This document shows positions 8,083 through 17,514 of a stretch of 38,645 bases of DNA, one piece after another. Source of the DNA: Rouxiella badensis (lineage in GTDB: Bacteria > Pseudomonadota > Gammaproteobacteria > Enterobacterales > Enterobacteriaceae); the NCBI RefSeq assembly GCF_002093665.1, contig NZ_MRWE01000044.1:1-38645 (forward strand), given 5' to 3'. The notes under the pieces were generated by a model that had not been told where the DNA came from, did not search any database, and worked only from the letters and a program-made list of their open reading frames with translations. Within the stretch, counting starts at the first letter, position 1. Every line of letters starts with the position of its first letter. Position numbers and translations under genes: made by a program.

Positions 8083-8553
8083 ATGAAGAAATTATTACTG
8101 CTTGCTGCATTATGTTCTATGGGCAGCATGACGGCTTTTACTGCCAACGCCACGCTGACTCAAACTATTCTTTCCTACAGTGACGCTGAAAAGCTGCTCA
8201 CCGTGGCGACAGATAAAGCCAACAGCCTGCACGCCAACGTCTGTATTGCGATTCTGGATCAGGCCGGTCAACTGCTGGCATTCAAACGTATGGACAATGC
8301 GCCGGTAGGCTGCATCGACTCCTCTATTCTTAAAGCACGTGCCGGTGCGCTTTACCACACACCGACCGACAAATATATGGGCCGTGCCAACGGCTCAGAG
8401 CCTGCTATCGCAACACTTCCTGGCATGGTTCCATTGGGGGGCGGCAACCCGATTGTCTTTAACAACAACGTGATCGGCTCCGTAGGCGTTAGCGGCTCGG
8501 CTAACCCGAACGAAATTGCTATCGCGCAGACCACGGCTGACAGCCTCAAGTAA
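8083..8553 (+). CDS. exported HbpS/GlcG-like (DUF336) protein, copy 2
   Basis: 156 aa with a Sec signal peptide (cleavage predicted after ...TAFTANA, residue 23). It carries the same fold as the preceding gene: LLTVATDKANSLHANVCIAILDQAGQLLAFKRMDNA ending in GSVGVSGSANPNE. Unlike copy 1 it has two mature-region cysteines (NVCIA and VGCID), which could form a disulfide in the periplasm. Similarity to copy 1 is moderate, so divergence is old or the roles differ. A strong terminator follows, closing the plus-strand unit. Confidence 0.88.
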   Translation: MKKLLLLAALCSMGSMTAFTANATLTQTILSYSDAEKLLTVATDKANSLHANVCIAILDQAGQLLAFKRMDNAPVGCIDSSILKARAGALYHTPTDKYMGRANGSEPAIATLPGMVPLGGGNPIVFNNNVIGSVGVSGSANPNEIAIAQTTADSLK

Positions 8554-8569
8554 TCCTGACACCACAATG

Positions 8570-8607
8570 AAAAAACCCCAGCGGAATGCATCCACTGGGG
8601 TTTTTTT
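8570..8607 (+). terminator. bidirectional intrinsic terminator
   Basis: ACCCCAG pairs with CTGGGGT around a 13-base loop, with six A residues before and seven T residues after. It serves the HbpS-like gene on the plus strand and the convergent TerC-family gene on the minus strand. Confidence 0.9.
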
Positions 8608-8630
8608 ATGTCTTGGACGCGCGATAACCG

Positions 8631-9317
8631 TTAGTGGCTCTTTTTGGCGTCCAGCTTGCCTTTACCTAGGCCAAGCGCCAGGACCAGCAGCGCGCCAACA
8701 ACTCCGGCGATGGTTGGCAAATGAGCGATGGCGGCAATTTGCAGATGGGCGATAGCCGGGTCGGTGACCAACATGCTGCCGGCAATCCAGCCAATCAGCG
8801 CGCCACCCAGCATGATAACCACCGGGAAACGGTTGATAATCGCCAGTACCAGTTTGCTGCCTGCGATGATGATAGGGATGCTAATCACCACGCCGAGCGC
8901 GACCAGAAGAATATTCCCCTTACCGGCCGCCGCGACCGCCAGAACATTGTCCAGCGACATCACCACGTCGGCGACCACGATGGTCATCGCCGTCTTCCAC
9001 AGGCTGGTCGCACTTTTAACGTCGCTCTCTTCGTCTTCGTTGGCAACCAGCTTGATACCAATCCACAGCAACAGCAGTCCGCCAACCAGCTTCAGATAAG
9101 GCAGATTGAGCAGGCTGACCGCAATGATCAACAGGACTACACGCGCCAAAATGGCTCCGGCGGTACCGATGAAAATCGCCTTGTTGCGTTGATGAGGCGG
9201 CAATTTCCGGCAGGCCATGGCGATAACCACCGCATTATCACCGCCCAACAGCAGGTCGATTACAATGATCTGTAGCAGGATGACGATGAAATCCCATTGT
9301 TCAAATAACCAAGTCAT
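8631..9317 (-). CDS. TerC-family integral membrane protein (YjbE/YkoY type)
   Basis: 228 aa from the ATG at 9317 (MTWLFEQWDFIVILLQIIVI); the upstream extension lies inside the previous gene. About seven membrane segments and the family signatures LLGGDNAVVIAMACRKLP and ADVVMSLDNVLAVAAA, each with the conserved Asp-Asn pair, identify TerC. Relatives export or handle divalent metals, notably manganese. It begins 8 bp after the stop of the CitMHS gene, so the two form one transcription unit. The pairing suggests handling of metal-carboxylate complexes, which is inference. No yybP-ykoY riboswitch is seen upstream. Confidence 0.9.
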   Translation of the reverse strand: MTWLFEQWDFIVILLQIIVIDLLLGGDNAVVIAMACRKLPPHQRNKAIFIGTAGAILARVVLLIIAVSLLNLPYLKLVGGLLLLWIGIKLVANEDEESDVKSATSLWKTAMTIVVADVVMSLDNVLAVAAAGKGNILLVALGVVISIPIIIAGSKLVLAIINRFPVVIMLGGALIGWIAGSMLVTDPAIAHLQIAAIAHLPTIAGVVGALLVLALGLGKGKLDAKKSH

Positions 9318-9325
9318 AAAACACT

Positions 9326-10615
9326 CTATGCAGCGTAAAAAGGGAAAATCCCGGTAAGAAGCGAAACGACAATCAGGATCAGGCTGCTTACGAGGGACCA
9401 TTTAAATGTGAAGTACTGATTCTCTGAATAATCCAACTTCAGCATGCTGACCACCAGGTAGGTGGAGGCAACCAGCGGACTCAGAATATGCACCGGCTGG
9501 CCCATCAACGAGGCGCGCGCCATCTCGATACCGCTGATGCCGTGATGCTTCGCCGTATCTGCCAACACCGGCAGCACGCCGAAATAGAACACGTCGTTGG
9601 ACACCAGCCAGGTCATCGGAATGCTCAGCAGCGCCGTCACCACCGCCATATATGGACCCAGAGACTGAGGAATGACATCAAGCAATGCCGTGCCTACGGC
9701 GTCCACCATGCCGGTACCGCTAAACACGCCGGTAAACACCCCGGCCGCAAAAATCAGGCTGGAAACGGCCAGAATCGGAGGGGCATGTTGTTCCAACTGC
9801 TCTTTCTGCGCCTGAATGTCCGGAAAGTTAACAATCAGGGCCAGACAGGCGGCAATCATGAACAGATAGCTTAACGGCAACACTTCGATACATAAACCAA
9901 TTATCAACAAAAACGTTAAAACCCAATTAAAGTAGAAAGTTTTTGTGCCACGGCAGCGGTGCTGCTCGTCGATCGTATTTTCGAAATTAAGGTCAAGATG
10001 GTTGCCCAGACGTGCCCGCTCGCGGCGACCAAAGATATAGGCCAGGACGAAGGTCCACACCGCGCTCGCCAGCAGCCCCGGCAGCATCGGAACGAACATA
10101 TCGCCGATTTCAACGTGCATTGACGTCGCGGCCCGCGCGGTCGGTCCGCCCCAAGGCACCATATTGCCCAGCCCCGAGACCTGCAACAGCAGGCAGCAGA
10201 CCATCGGCAGAGACAGTCCGAGGCGCTGGTAGATGGGCAGGAAGGCGGAGAGCACGATGATGTAGATAGTGGCACCGTCGCCGTCCAGCGCCACGATAAA
10301 CGCCAGCAGCACGGTACCGAGGAAGATTTTAACCGGGTCGCCTTTGACCGCTTTAATGACTCGCTTAACCAGCGGGTCGAACATGCCGGCCTCGGTCATC
10401 ACCATGAAATAGAGCATGGCAAAGATAATCATCACCCCGTTTGGCGCGACGGTTTTTATGCCATCCATCATGAATTTGCCGATGTGGGCGTAGAAACCGC
10501 CGATCAGCGCGAAAACGGTCGGAATAATGATAAGCGCGGTTAGGGCCGAAAGCCGCTTGGTCATCAAGCAAAAGATAAAGAAAATGAGCATCAATACACT
10601 CAATGTCACCAGCAT
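9326..10615 (-). CDS. CitMHS-family citrate/metal-citrate type carrier
   Basis: 429 aa with about eleven hydrophobic segments. It matches the CitMHS family (Bacillus CitM/CitH type proton symporters for metal-complexed citrate): KRLSALTALIIIPTVFALIGG near the N-terminus, the loop ALDGDGATIYI, and VPWGGPTARAATS. It is the obvious importer for the accessory cluster, but it could take another tricarboxylate or hydroxy acid. It is cotranscribed with the TerC-family gene. The 380-bp upstream gap holds a perfect inverted repeat that could be an operator. Confidence 0.92.
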   Translation of the reverse strand: MLVTLSVLMLIFFIFCLMTKRLSALTALIIIPTVFALIGGFYAHIGKFMMDGIKTVAPNGVMIIFAMLYFMVMTEAGMFDPLVKRVIKAVKGDPVKIFLGTVLLAFIVALDGDGATIYIIVLSAFLPIYQRLGLSLPMVCCLLLQVSGLGNMVPWGGPTARAATSMHVEIGDMFVPMLPGLLASAVWTFVLAYIFGRRERARLGNHLDLNFENTIDEQHRCRGTKTFYFNWVLTFLLIIGLCIEVLPLSYLFMIAACLALIVNFPDIQAQKEQLEQHAPPILAVSSLIFAAGVFTGVFSGTGMVDAVGTALLDVIPQSLGPYMAVVTALLSIPMTWLVSNDVFYFGVLPVLADTAKHHGISGIEMARASLMGQPVHILSPLVASTYLVVSMLKLDYSENQYFTFKWSLVSSLILIVVSLLTGIFPFYAA

Positions 10616-10994
10616 GTTTCATTCCTCTGTAGGGGAGAGATAAAAAATAAGATTGTTGCAACAGTCTGTTAGCTGCTTGTTTCTTTTGGGTTATTTTCAA
10701 GGATTATGTCAGTAACAGGGGGTTAAGAATGGCTTCTGGTTTTATGAATAGATTCCTGAAGGGAATGATAGGCCCTTCAACTTATGTTGATAATTTAAAC
10801 TAAAAATGTACCAGTAGGTTCATATTGCCCTGTTGACCTTGATAATAGGGACTTTTAGGAAAATTCGCAGCAAGGGTTTCAGCCTATTTTTGGCATCGGG
10901 AGAGGGCGTTGGGTGGGTTTTTGCAAGGTAAATGGTGTTTCGAGTTTGTGAGCAATGACAAATAATTCAAACGAGCTATAGGAGGTTTCAGGCA
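10616..10994. other. gap between citMHS-type gene and glnG terminator
   Basis: No gene is visible. It contains the promoter side of the carrier gene. The only clear structure is an inverted repeat at 10757-10779, listed separately. Confidence 0.4.
10757..10779. promoter_or_regulatory. perfect inverted repeat upstream of carrier gene, candidate operator
   Basis: TGAAGGG, nine bases, CCCTTCA: a perfect 7-bp dyad about 140 bp before the carrier start. No T run follows on either strand, so a protein-binding site is more likely than a terminator. Confidence 0.4.
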
Positions 10995-11024
10995 TAAAAA
11001 AGCCCCGACAAATGCGCCGAGGCT
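10995..11024 (-). terminator. intrinsic terminator of the glnA-glnL-glnG unit
   Basis: On the minus strand AGCCTCG pairs with CGGGGCT (one wobble) and is followed by six T residues. It lies about 60 bp past the glnG stop. Confidence 0.8.
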
Positions 11025-11082
11025 GTTGATATATGGGCTAGATCACACTTTCATCACGCGCTGAAAGCTGTCTCGCCGGGCA

Positions 11083-12495
11083 TTATTCCATGCCCAATTC
11101 TTTTAACTTGCGGGTGAGGGTATTGCGTCCCCAGCCCAGCAGACGTGCGGCTTCCTGCTTGTGGCCCTGCGTATGGCGCAATGCGGTGGTCAGCAAGGTA
11201 CGTTCCATTTCAGGCTGTGCCTCGGAGAGCAAGTTTTGATGACCGGAACGCAGCGCGCGGTCCGCCCACTGTGCCAGCAGCGTCGCCCAGCTGTCGGGCA
11301 GACTCTGTCCACCGGTCTCCGGTGCGCTGCTCTCGAACAGCTCTGAAGGCAGGTCCTGAATCAAGACTTCCTGACCTGCGGCCATCACCGTCAGCCAGCG
11401 ACAGGTGTTTTCAAGCTGGCGAACGTTGCCCTGCCACGGCAGACGCGTCAGCGCCGTTTCGGTTTCAGGATGCAGGTTTTTCGCTTCAACACCCAGCTCT
11501 TTCGCCGCCACTTGCAGGAAGTAGCGCGCCAAACGCGGGATGTCTTCACGGCGCTCACGCAGCGGCGGCAGATGCACACGGATGACGTTCAGACGGTGGA
11601 AAAGGTCTTCACGGAATTTACCTTCTTGCACGCGCATCTCGAGATTCTGGTGCGTCGCGGCAATGATTCGGACGTCGACCTTAACCGGCGCATAGCCGCC
11701 AACGCGATAAAACTGGCCGTCGGCCAATACGCGCAGCAGACGGGTTTGCACGTCCATCGGCATATCACCGATTTCATCGAGGAACAGCGTGCCGTTATCG
11801 GCCTGCTCAAAACGTCCCTGACGAATCTGATTGGCGCCGGTGAAGGCCCCTTTCTCATGGCCAAAGAGTTCTGACTCAATAAGGTCCTTTGGGATAGCGG
11901 CCATATTAAGCGCGATAAAGGGGGCTTTGGCCCGTGGACTGTGGCGATGCAGCGCGTGAGCGACCAGCTCTTTACCCGTACCAGACTCACCGTTAATCAG
12001 CACGCTTATTGATGACCGGGAGAGGCGACCAATGATGCGAAACACGTCCTGCATCGCCGGTGCTTCACCGATGATGTCCGCCGTCGGCCCGCTGGCCGGT
12101 TGGCTGCGTGCAGGCTGCTGCTGTTCCTGATAGTGGCTGATGGCACGCTCAACCAGTGCAACCGCCTCATCGATATCAAAAGGCTTCGGCAGATAGTCGA
12201 AAGCCCCCTGCTGATAAGCGCTCACTGCCGCGTCCAGATCCGAGTGCGCGGTCATGATGATCACCGGCAACATCGGATGACGTTGTTTGATTTGTTTTAA
12301 CAGCGCCAACCCGTCCATGCCGGGCATGCGAATATCTGATAACAAAACGTCAGGGGTTTGAGTCGCAATGGCATCCAATACTTCATTGCCGCTGTCGAAC
12401 GTGGTGCAGTGTAAACCCGCTCCAGTGAGCGCGCGTTCAAGTACCCAGCGGATGGAGCTATCGTCATCGACGATCCAGACTATCCCTCGTTGCAT
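11083..12495 (-). CDS. glnG: nitrogen regulator NtrC (NRI), sigma54 activator
   Basis: 470 aa from the ATG at 12495 (MQRGIVWIVDDDSSIRWVLE), which matches the E. coli start; a longer frame reaches into glnL. The receiver domain (1-120) has D11, D12 and phosphoacceptor D54. The AAA+ domain has Walker A GESGTGKE and the sigma54-contact loop GAFTGA. The C-terminal Fis-type helix-turn-helix ends in QEAARLLGWGRNTLTRKLKEL. When phosphorylated by NtrB under nitrogen limitation it activates glnA and other sigma54 promoters. It follows glnL by 7 bp, and a terminator lies downstream. Confidence 0.98.
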   Translation of the reverse strand: MQRGIVWIVDDDSSIRWVLERALTGAGLHCTTFDSGNEVLDAIATQTPDVLLSDIRMPGMDGLALLKQIKQRHPMLPVIIMTAHSDLDAAVSAYQQGAFDYLPKPFDIDEAVALVERAISHYQEQQQPARSQPASGPTADIIGEAPAMQDVFRIIGRLSRSSISVLINGESGTGKELVAHALHRHSPRAKAPFIALNMAAIPKDLIESELFGHEKGAFTGANQIRQGRFEQADNGTLFLDEIGDMPMDVQTRLLRVLADGQFYRVGGYAPVKVDVRIIAATHQNLEMRVQEGKFREDLFHRLNVIRVHLPPLRERREDIPRLARYFLQVAAKELGVEAKNLHPETETALTRLPWQGNVRQLENTCRWLTVMAAGQEVLIQDLPSELFESSAPETGGQSLPDSWATLLAQWADRALRSGHQNLLSEAQPEMERTLLTTALRHTQGHKQEAARLLGWGRNTLTRKLKELGME

Positions 12496-12502
12496 AAGAA
12501 CC

Positions 12503-13552
12503 TCACTGGCGAATAGGCAGGAAGACCGAGAATTCGGTGTGTCCTGGCCAACTGTTAAATTCAACTTTACCCGAATGCTGATCAATCAAACTGCGCGCGA
12601 TGGACAGGCCCAGACCTGTACCCCCTTCGCGGCCACTGACCATAGGGTAAAAAAGTGTATCCTGCAGATGCGCAGGGACGCCGGGACCGTCATCTTCAAT
12701 ATCAATGCGGGCCACCAGGCGATAGCGCACACCGTGCAGGGTAATCTGGAATGCGGTTCGCGTTCTCAGCGTGATAGTGCCGCCTTCCTCTCCCAATGCC
12801 TGCAAGGCATTCCGGGTAATGTTGAGCAGGATCTGCTCTATTTGATCCGGGTCGTGGGCCAGTTCCGGCAAGCTTGGATCGTAATCCCTGACCAGCTGCA
12901 CGTTGTCCGGCTTCTCCATCGACACCAGTTGGCAAACCCGCTCGGCAACCTGGTGGATGCTCTGCGTAATATGCTGGCTTGGGCGCTGTGGGCCTAACAA
13001 CCGGTCAACCAGGTTACGTAATCTGTCGGCCTGCTCGATAATGACCTTGGTATACTCCAGGAGGGCGGGATCGGGGAGCGCCTTTGACAGCAGCTGCGCC
13101 GCACCGCGTAAACCACCCAGCGGATTTTTAATCTCATGTGCCAGCCCGCGAATCAGATCCCTTGCGGCGACCTGCTGTGCGTGCTGAAGCTGTTCCTGAC
13201 TCAGGCGACGCTGGTTATCCATCGGCGCCAGTTCAATCAAAATAAAACCTTCCGGCAAAGCCTGTGCGGTCAGCGACATAATGTGTGCTCGACCATCTAC
13301 CACCAGAGTCACTTCGCTGTCGGTAAATCCTTGCCCAGCCTCGATACTTTCGCGCATGAGCTCAATGTTGAGCGAAAAGTAGCCCACCAGATCGGGTAAC
13401 GGTGTCCCGAAAAGCTTGCGTGAACTCTGCGCTAATAATTGCTGAGCCGCCGGATTGGCGTAATGCACGGCCAATTCTTCGTCCAACAGCAGAACGCTGT
13501 TGATAAGGGAATTGAGGATCTGCCCAGCATCGGGCAGCTTGCCAGTTGCCAT
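12503..13552 (-). CDS. glnL: nitrogen sensor kinase/phosphatase NtrB (NRII)
   Basis: 349 aa from the ATG at 13552 ([20 protein letters not shown]), the start used in E. coli. A PAS domain covers about 5-110. The phosphorylated histidine is H139 in [13 protein letters not shown]. The ATPase domain carries NALQALG, DDGPGVP and [11 protein letters not shown]. It controls NtrC phosphorylation in response to PII. It has its own control region containing an NtrC site at 13565-13581, just in front of the start. Confidence 0.98.
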   Translation of the reverse strand: MATGKLPDAGQILNSLINSVLLLDEELAVHYANPAAQQLLAQSSRKLFGTPLPDLVGYFSLNIELMRESIEAGQGFTDSEVTLVVDGRAHIMSLTAQALPEGFILIELAPMDNQRRLSQEQLQHAQQVAARDLIRGLAHEIKNPLGGLRGAAQLLSKALPDPALLEYTKVIIEQADRLRNLVDRLLGPQRPSQHITQSIHQVAERVCQLVSMEKPDNVQLVRDYDPSLPELAHDPDQIEQILLNITRNALQALGEEGGTITLRTRTAFQITLHGVRYRLVARIDIEDDGPGVPAHLQDTLFYPMVSGREGGTGLGLSIARSLIDQHSGKVEFNSWPGHTEFSVFLPIRQ

Positions 13553-13564
13553 ACAGCAGTCTCC

Positions 13565-13581
13565 CGCACCTGATTGGTGCA
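13565..13581 (-). promoter_or_regulatory. NtrC binding site at the glnL start
   Basis: On the minus strand it reads TGCACC-AATCA-GGTGCG, one base off the ideal dyad TGCACC-N5-GGTGCA. Its place, about 13 bp before the glnL ATG, matches the E. coli arrangement, where NtrC represses the weak internal glnL promoter. Confidence 0.8.
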
Positions 13582-13643
13582 TTTTAACCGCCTCCCGCCA
13601 AACAAGTCGGGACAGTGGTGTAACACAGGAAAGATTCGTGGAG

Positions 13644-13668
13644 AAAAAAGCCCATCCGGAGATGGGCT
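13644..13668 (-). terminator. intrinsic terminator between glnA and glnL
   Basis: On the minus strand AAGCCCATCTCCGGATGGGC is followed by six T residues. It should reduce transcription from glnA into glnL and glnG, allowing higher glutamine synthetase output relative to the regulators. Confidence 0.85.
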
Positions 13669-13788
13669 TAGATTTTCCACGGCAACAAAAAATATTTCGA
13701 TATTTTTGTTCTGCGCCACGAACGGGGTTCGGGCACAGTCAGCTAAGCTCGGGGAGAGGACCCAACCTCTCCCTTGCGCTACGGCGAA

Positions 13789-15198
13789 TTAGACGCTGTA
13801 GTACAGTTCGAACTCAACTGGGTGTGGCGTCATGCGCACGCGGTCGTTCTCTTCTTTACGCAGATTGATGTAAGCATCAATTGCGTCGTCGGTGAACACG
13901 CCACCGCGGGTCAGGAACTCACGGTCAGCGTCCAGTTCGTTCAACGCTTCTTCCAGTGAACCTGCAACCTGTGGGATCTCTGCCGCTTCTTCTGGTGGCA
14001 GGTGGTACAGGTCTTTGTCCATCGCATCGCCAGGATGGATTTTGTTGATGATGCCGTCGAGGCCAGCCATCAGCAGGGCAGCAAACGCCAGGTATGGGTT
14101 AGCCGCTGGGTCTGGGAAGCGAGCTTCGATACGCATAGCTTTAGGGCTAGAAACGTGTGGGATACGGATAGAAGCAGAACGGTTACGCGCTGAGTAAGCC
14201 AGCATAACTGGCGCTTCATAGCCCGGGACCAGACGCTTGTAGGAGTTGGTGGTTGGGTTGGCATAAGCGTTGATGGCTTTAGCGTGCTTGATGATACCAC
14301 CGATGTAGTACAGTGCAGTCTCAGAGAGGCCGCCGTATTTGTCGCCAGAGAACAGGTTGTTACCGTCTTTGGACAGAGACATGTGGCAGTGCATGCCTGA
14401 ACCGTTATCGCCAAACATTGGTTTTGGCATAAAGGTCGCAGTTTTACCAAATGCGTGAGCCACGTTGTGAACCACGTATTTGTAGATCTGGATTTCGTCA
14501 GCTTTTTTGGTCAGGGTGTTGAAGCGGGTTGCCACTTCGTTCTGGCCAGCGGTGGCGACTTCGTGGTGGTGAGCTTCAACTACCAGGCCCATTTCTTCCA
14601 TGGTCAGACACATGGTAGAACGCAGGTCCTGAGAGGAGTCGACCGGAGGAACTGGGAAGTAACCGCCTTTCACTGCTGGACGGTGGCCTTTGTTGCCGCC
14701 TTCGTATTTGGTACCGGTGTTCCATGCGCCTTCGATATCGTCGATAGCAACATGAGAACCTGCGATGCTGCTGCCGAAGCGCACGTCATCGAACAGGAAG
14801 AATTCTGGCTCAGGTCCGAACAGAACGGTGTCCGCGATGCCTGAAGATTTCAGGAAGTCTTCAGCACGTTTTGCGGTTGAACGCGGGTCGCGATCGTAGC
14901 CTTGCAGCGTGTTTGGCTCAACGATATCGCAACGGATGATCAAGGTTGATTCTTCAAAGAACGGGTCAAGAACCGCGGTGCTCGGATCTGGCATCAATAC
15001 CATGTCTGAGTCGTTGATAGTTTTCCAGCCACCGATGGAAGAACCATCGAACATTTTACCATCTTCGAAGAAGTCTGGGCTCACCTGGTGAGCAGGGATG
15101 GTAACGTGCTGTTCTTTACCCTTGGTGTCAGTGAAGCGAAGGTCGATGAATTTAACTTCATTTTCCTTGATAATCGCAAAAACGTGTTCAGCGGACAT
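13789..15198 (-). CDS. glnA: glutamine synthetase, type I
   Basis: 469 aa, the standard length. It condenses glutamate and ammonia with ATP to glutamine, as a cytoplasmic dodecamer. Signatures seen are [10 protein letters not shown], the metal site [11 protein letters not shown], the ATP region [14 protein letters not shown], and the adenylylation loop [13 protein letters not shown], whose Tyr (about residue 398) is the target of GlnE. The start is supported by GGGAGA. The upstream region has a sigma54 promoter and NtrC enhancer sites. Confidence 0.99.
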   Translation of the reverse strand: MSAEHVFAIIKENEVKFIDLRFTDTKGKEQHVTIPAHQVSPDFFEDGKMFDGSSIGGWKTINDSDMVLMPDPSTAVLDPFFEESTLIIRCDIVEPNTLQGYDRDPRSTAKRAEDFLKSSGIADTVLFGPEPEFFLFDDVRFGSSIAGSHVAIDDIEGAWNTGTKYEGGNKGHRPAVKGGYFPVPPVDSSQDLRSTMCLTMEEMGLVVEAHHHEVATAGQNEVATRFNTLTKKADEIQIYKYVVHNVAHAFGKTATFMPKPMFGDNGSGMHCHMSLSKDGNNLFSGDKYGGLSETALYYIGGIIKHAKAINAYANPTTNSYKRLVPGYEAPVMLAYSARNRSASIRIPHVSSPKAMRIEARFPDPAANPYLAFAALLMAGLDGIINKIHPGDAMDKDLYHLPPEEAAEIPQVAGSLEEALNELDADREFLTRGGVFTDDAIDAYINLRKEENDRVRMTPHPVEFELYYSV

Positions 15199-15335
15199 AC
15201 TAGTTCTCCCGAATTTCTCATTATGTCATCGTCGTGGAACGAAACGAATAAACAAACATTGTTGAAAATGGCGTGTGGCCTAAACAGCTTTATTAGTTGC
15301 TCTGATAAGACTCTTTTCACCCTGGATGATTGATT

Positions 15336-15351
15336 GCGAAATCTGTGCCAA
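15336..15351 (-). promoter_or_regulatory. sigma54 promoter of glnA (glnAp2 type)
   Basis: On the minus strand TTGGCACAGATTTCGC has the -24 GG and -12 GC elements at the right spacing. It is essentially the E. coli glnAp2 sequence. Transcription should start near 15324, giving a leader of about 125 bases. Confidence 0.9.
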
Positions 15352-15424
15352 CTTTGTGAAAAGGGTGTGAATGCCATTTTACGCGGGTTGCATGGTTATT
15401 CAGTATGCACCATAACGGGAAATG

Positions 15425-15486
15425 TGCACCATTTTGGTTCAATAATGCGAGTGTGGTGAACCATTTTGGTGCACCATTTTGGGTCA
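15425..15486 (-). promoter_or_regulatory. NtrC enhancer cluster upstream of glnA
   Basis: Three sites fit the dyad TGCACC-N5-GGTGCA with ATTTT as spacer when read on the plus strand: 15425-15441 (GGTTCA half), 15457-15473 (TGAACC half) and 15470-15486 (GGGTCA half). The last two overlap by four bases. They lie about 100-160 bp upstream of the predicted sigma54 start, which is the enhancer distance known for glnA. Confidence 0.82.
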
Positions 15487-15632
15487 AGGGGGATTTTGCA
15501 CCGTGAAAGGGATCGCAAAGTAACCATACAGAACTTGTTTGCAAGAGTTTCTTGTGAACTTGTTTAGAACCTAGCCTAATACGTGTACAATAGCGCGCTA
15601 TTTCTATATTTCTAAATGCCTGAGGCAAAGCT
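15487..15632 (+). promoter_or_regulatory. typA promoter region
   Basis: A good -10 element TACAAT lies at 15586-15591, about 40 bp before the GTG start, with only a weak -35 (TTTAGA at 15563). GAGG precedes the start codon. The region is shared with the divergent glnA enhancer. Confidence 0.55.
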
Positions 15633-17456
15633 GTGATCGAAAATTTGCGTAACATCGCCATTATTGCCCACGTTGACCATGGTAAAACTACCTTGGTTGA
15701 TAAGCTGCTACAACAATCCGGTACCTTCGGAGAACGTGTAGAAGCCACCGAACGCGTAATGGACTCCAACGATTTGGAGAAAGAGCGTGGGATTACCATC
15801 CTCGCAAAAAACACCGCCATTAATTGGAAAGACTACCGCATCAACATCGTGGATACCCCAGGACACGCCGACTTCGGCGGTGAGGTAGAGCGTGTGATGT
15901 CAATGGTTGACTCGGTGCTGCTGGTTGTGGATGCAATGGATGGCCCGATGCCGCAAACCCGTTTCGTGACCAAAAAAGCATTTGCTAATGGTCTGAAGCC
16001 GATCGTGGTAATCAACAAGGTTGACCGCCCTGGCGCGCGTCCTGACTGGGTTGTTGATCAGGTATTCGACCTGTTCGTTAACCTGGACGCAACCGACGAA
16101 CAGCTTGATTTCCCAATCATCTATGCATCTGCACTGATGGGTATCGCGGGTACCGACCATAATGATATGGCCGAAGACATGACTCCGCTGTACCAGGCTA
16201 TCGTTGACCACGTGTCTGCGCCTAAAGTAGAAGTTGAAGCACCGTTCCAGATGCAGATTTCTCAGCTGGACTACAACAACTACGTAGGTGTTATCGGTAT
16301 CGGCCGCATCAAGCGCGGTACCGTTAAGCCTAACCAGCAGATCACTATCATCGATAGCGAAGGCAAAACCCGTAACGGTAAAGTCGGTAAAGTTCTGACC
16401 CACATGGGTCTTGAGCGTATCGAAGCGACCGTTGCCGAAGCTGGCGACATCATCGCTATCACCGGTCTGGGCGAGCTGAACATCTCCGACACCATCTGTG
16501 ATCCACAGAATGTCGAAGCGCTGCCAGCACTGAGCGTCGATGAACCTACCGTGACCATGTACTTCAACGTCAACACCTCTCCGTTCTGTGGTAAAGAAGG
16601 TAAGTTTGTGACCTCGCGTCAGATTCTGGACCGTCTGAACAAAGAGCTGGTGCACAACGTGGCACTGCGCGTTGAAGAAACCGAAGACTCTGACGCATTC
16701 CGCGTTTCAGGCCGTGGTGAACTTCACCTGTCGGTTCTGATCGAAAACATGCGTCGTGAAGGTTTCGAGCTGGCCGTTTCTCGTCCTAAAGTTATCAACC
16801 GTAAAATCGATGGCCGCATGCAAGAGCCGTTCGAAAACGTGACTTTGGATATCGAAGAACAGCACCAGGGTTCAGTCATGCAAGCTATGGGTGAGCGTAA
16901 AGGCGACGTTAAGGACATGATCCCTGACGGCAAAGGTCGTATTCGTCTCGATTACCTGATCCCGGCTCGTGGCCTGATCGGTTTCCGTACCGAATTCATG
17001 ACCATGACTTCCGGTACGGGTCTGCTGTACTCAACCTTCAGCCACTACGACGACGTTCGTCCGGGCGAAATCGGCCAGCGTCAGAACGGCGTGCTTATCT
17101 CTAACGGTCAGGGTAAAGCTGTTGCGTTTGCTCTGTTCGGCCTGCAGGACCGCGGTAAGCTGTTCCTGGGTCACGGTGCAGAAGTGTATGAAGGCCAGAT
17201 CATCGGTATTCACTCACGTTCTAACGACCTGACCGTTAACTGCCTGACCGGTAAGAAACTGACCAACATGCGTGCTTCTGGTACTGACGAAGCAACCACG
17301 CTGGTTCCTGCTATCAAGATGTCCCTTGAGCAGGCGATCGAGTTCCTGGATGATGACGAACTGGTAGAAGTTACTCCTCTGTCTGTACGTATCCGTAAAC
17401 GTCACCTGACCGAGAACGACCGTAAACGTGCTAGCCGTGGTCCTAAAGAAGGTTAA
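15633..17456 (+). CDS. typA: translational GTPase TypA/BipA
   Basis: 607 aa, starting at GTG 15633 as the conserved N-terminus (V/M)[22 protein letters not shown] requires. GTPase motifs are AHVDHGKTT (G1), RGITI (G2), [15 protein letters not shown] (G3) and NKVD (G4). Elongation-factor domains II, III and V and the TypA-specific C-terminus follow. It binds the ribosome and supports 50S assembly and growth at low temperature or stress. A terminator follows directly, so it is a single-gene unit. Confidence 0.98.
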   Translation: MIENLRNIAIIAHVDHGKTTLVDKLLQQSGTFGERVEATERVMDSNDLEKERGITILAKNTAINWKDYRINIVDTPGHADFGGEVERVMSMVDSVLLVVDAMDGPMPQTRFVTKKAFANGLKPIVVINKVDRPGARPDWVVDQVFDLFVNLDATDEQLDFPIIYASALMGIAGTDHNDMAEDMTPLYQAIVDHVSAPKVEVEAPFQMQISQLDYNNYVGVIGIGRIKRGTVKPNQQITIIDSEGKTRNGKVGKVLTHMGLERIEATVAEAGDIIAITGLGELNISDTICDPQNVEALPALSVDEPTVTMYFNVNTSPFCGKEGKFVTSRQILDRLNKELVHNVALRVEETEDSDAFRVSGRGELHLSVLIENMRREGFELAVSRPKVINRKIDGRMQEPFENVTLDIEEQHQGSVMQAMGERKGDVKDMIPDGKGRIRLDYLIPARGLIGFRTEFMTMTSGTGLLYSTFSHYDDVRPGEIGQRQNGVLISNGQGKAVAFALFGLQDRGKLFLGHGAEVYEGQIIGIHSRSNDLTVNCLTGKKLTNMRASGTDEATTLVPAIKMSLEQAIEFLDDDELVEVTPLSVRIRKRHLTENDRKRASRGPKEG

Positions 17457-17486
17457 TCTTCTTCCCGGTTAAACGTTTGTCGTCAA

Positions 17487-17514
17487 GAGGGCACCTTTGG
17501 GTGCCCTTTTTTTT
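17487..17514 (+). terminator. intrinsic terminator of typA
   Basis: AGGGCACC, TTTG loop, GGTGCCCT followed by eight T residues, about 30 bp after the stop. Confidence 0.92.

Noticed and set aside
8721-9275. 184-codon plus-strand ORF opposite the TerC-family gene
   Set aside because: It is antisense to a clear membrane protein and is rich in His, Gln, Asp and Asn, as expected from the complement of hydrophobic codons.
8570-10994. Manganese (yybP-ykoY) riboswitch for the TerC-family gene
   Set aside because: The gene starts 8 bp after another CDS, and the gap upstream of the carrier shows no paired-helix pattern of that riboswitch.
15900-16655. 251-codon minus-strand ORF opposite typA
   Set aside because: It is fully inside typA, whose frame is certain; the composition is that of an antisense shadow.
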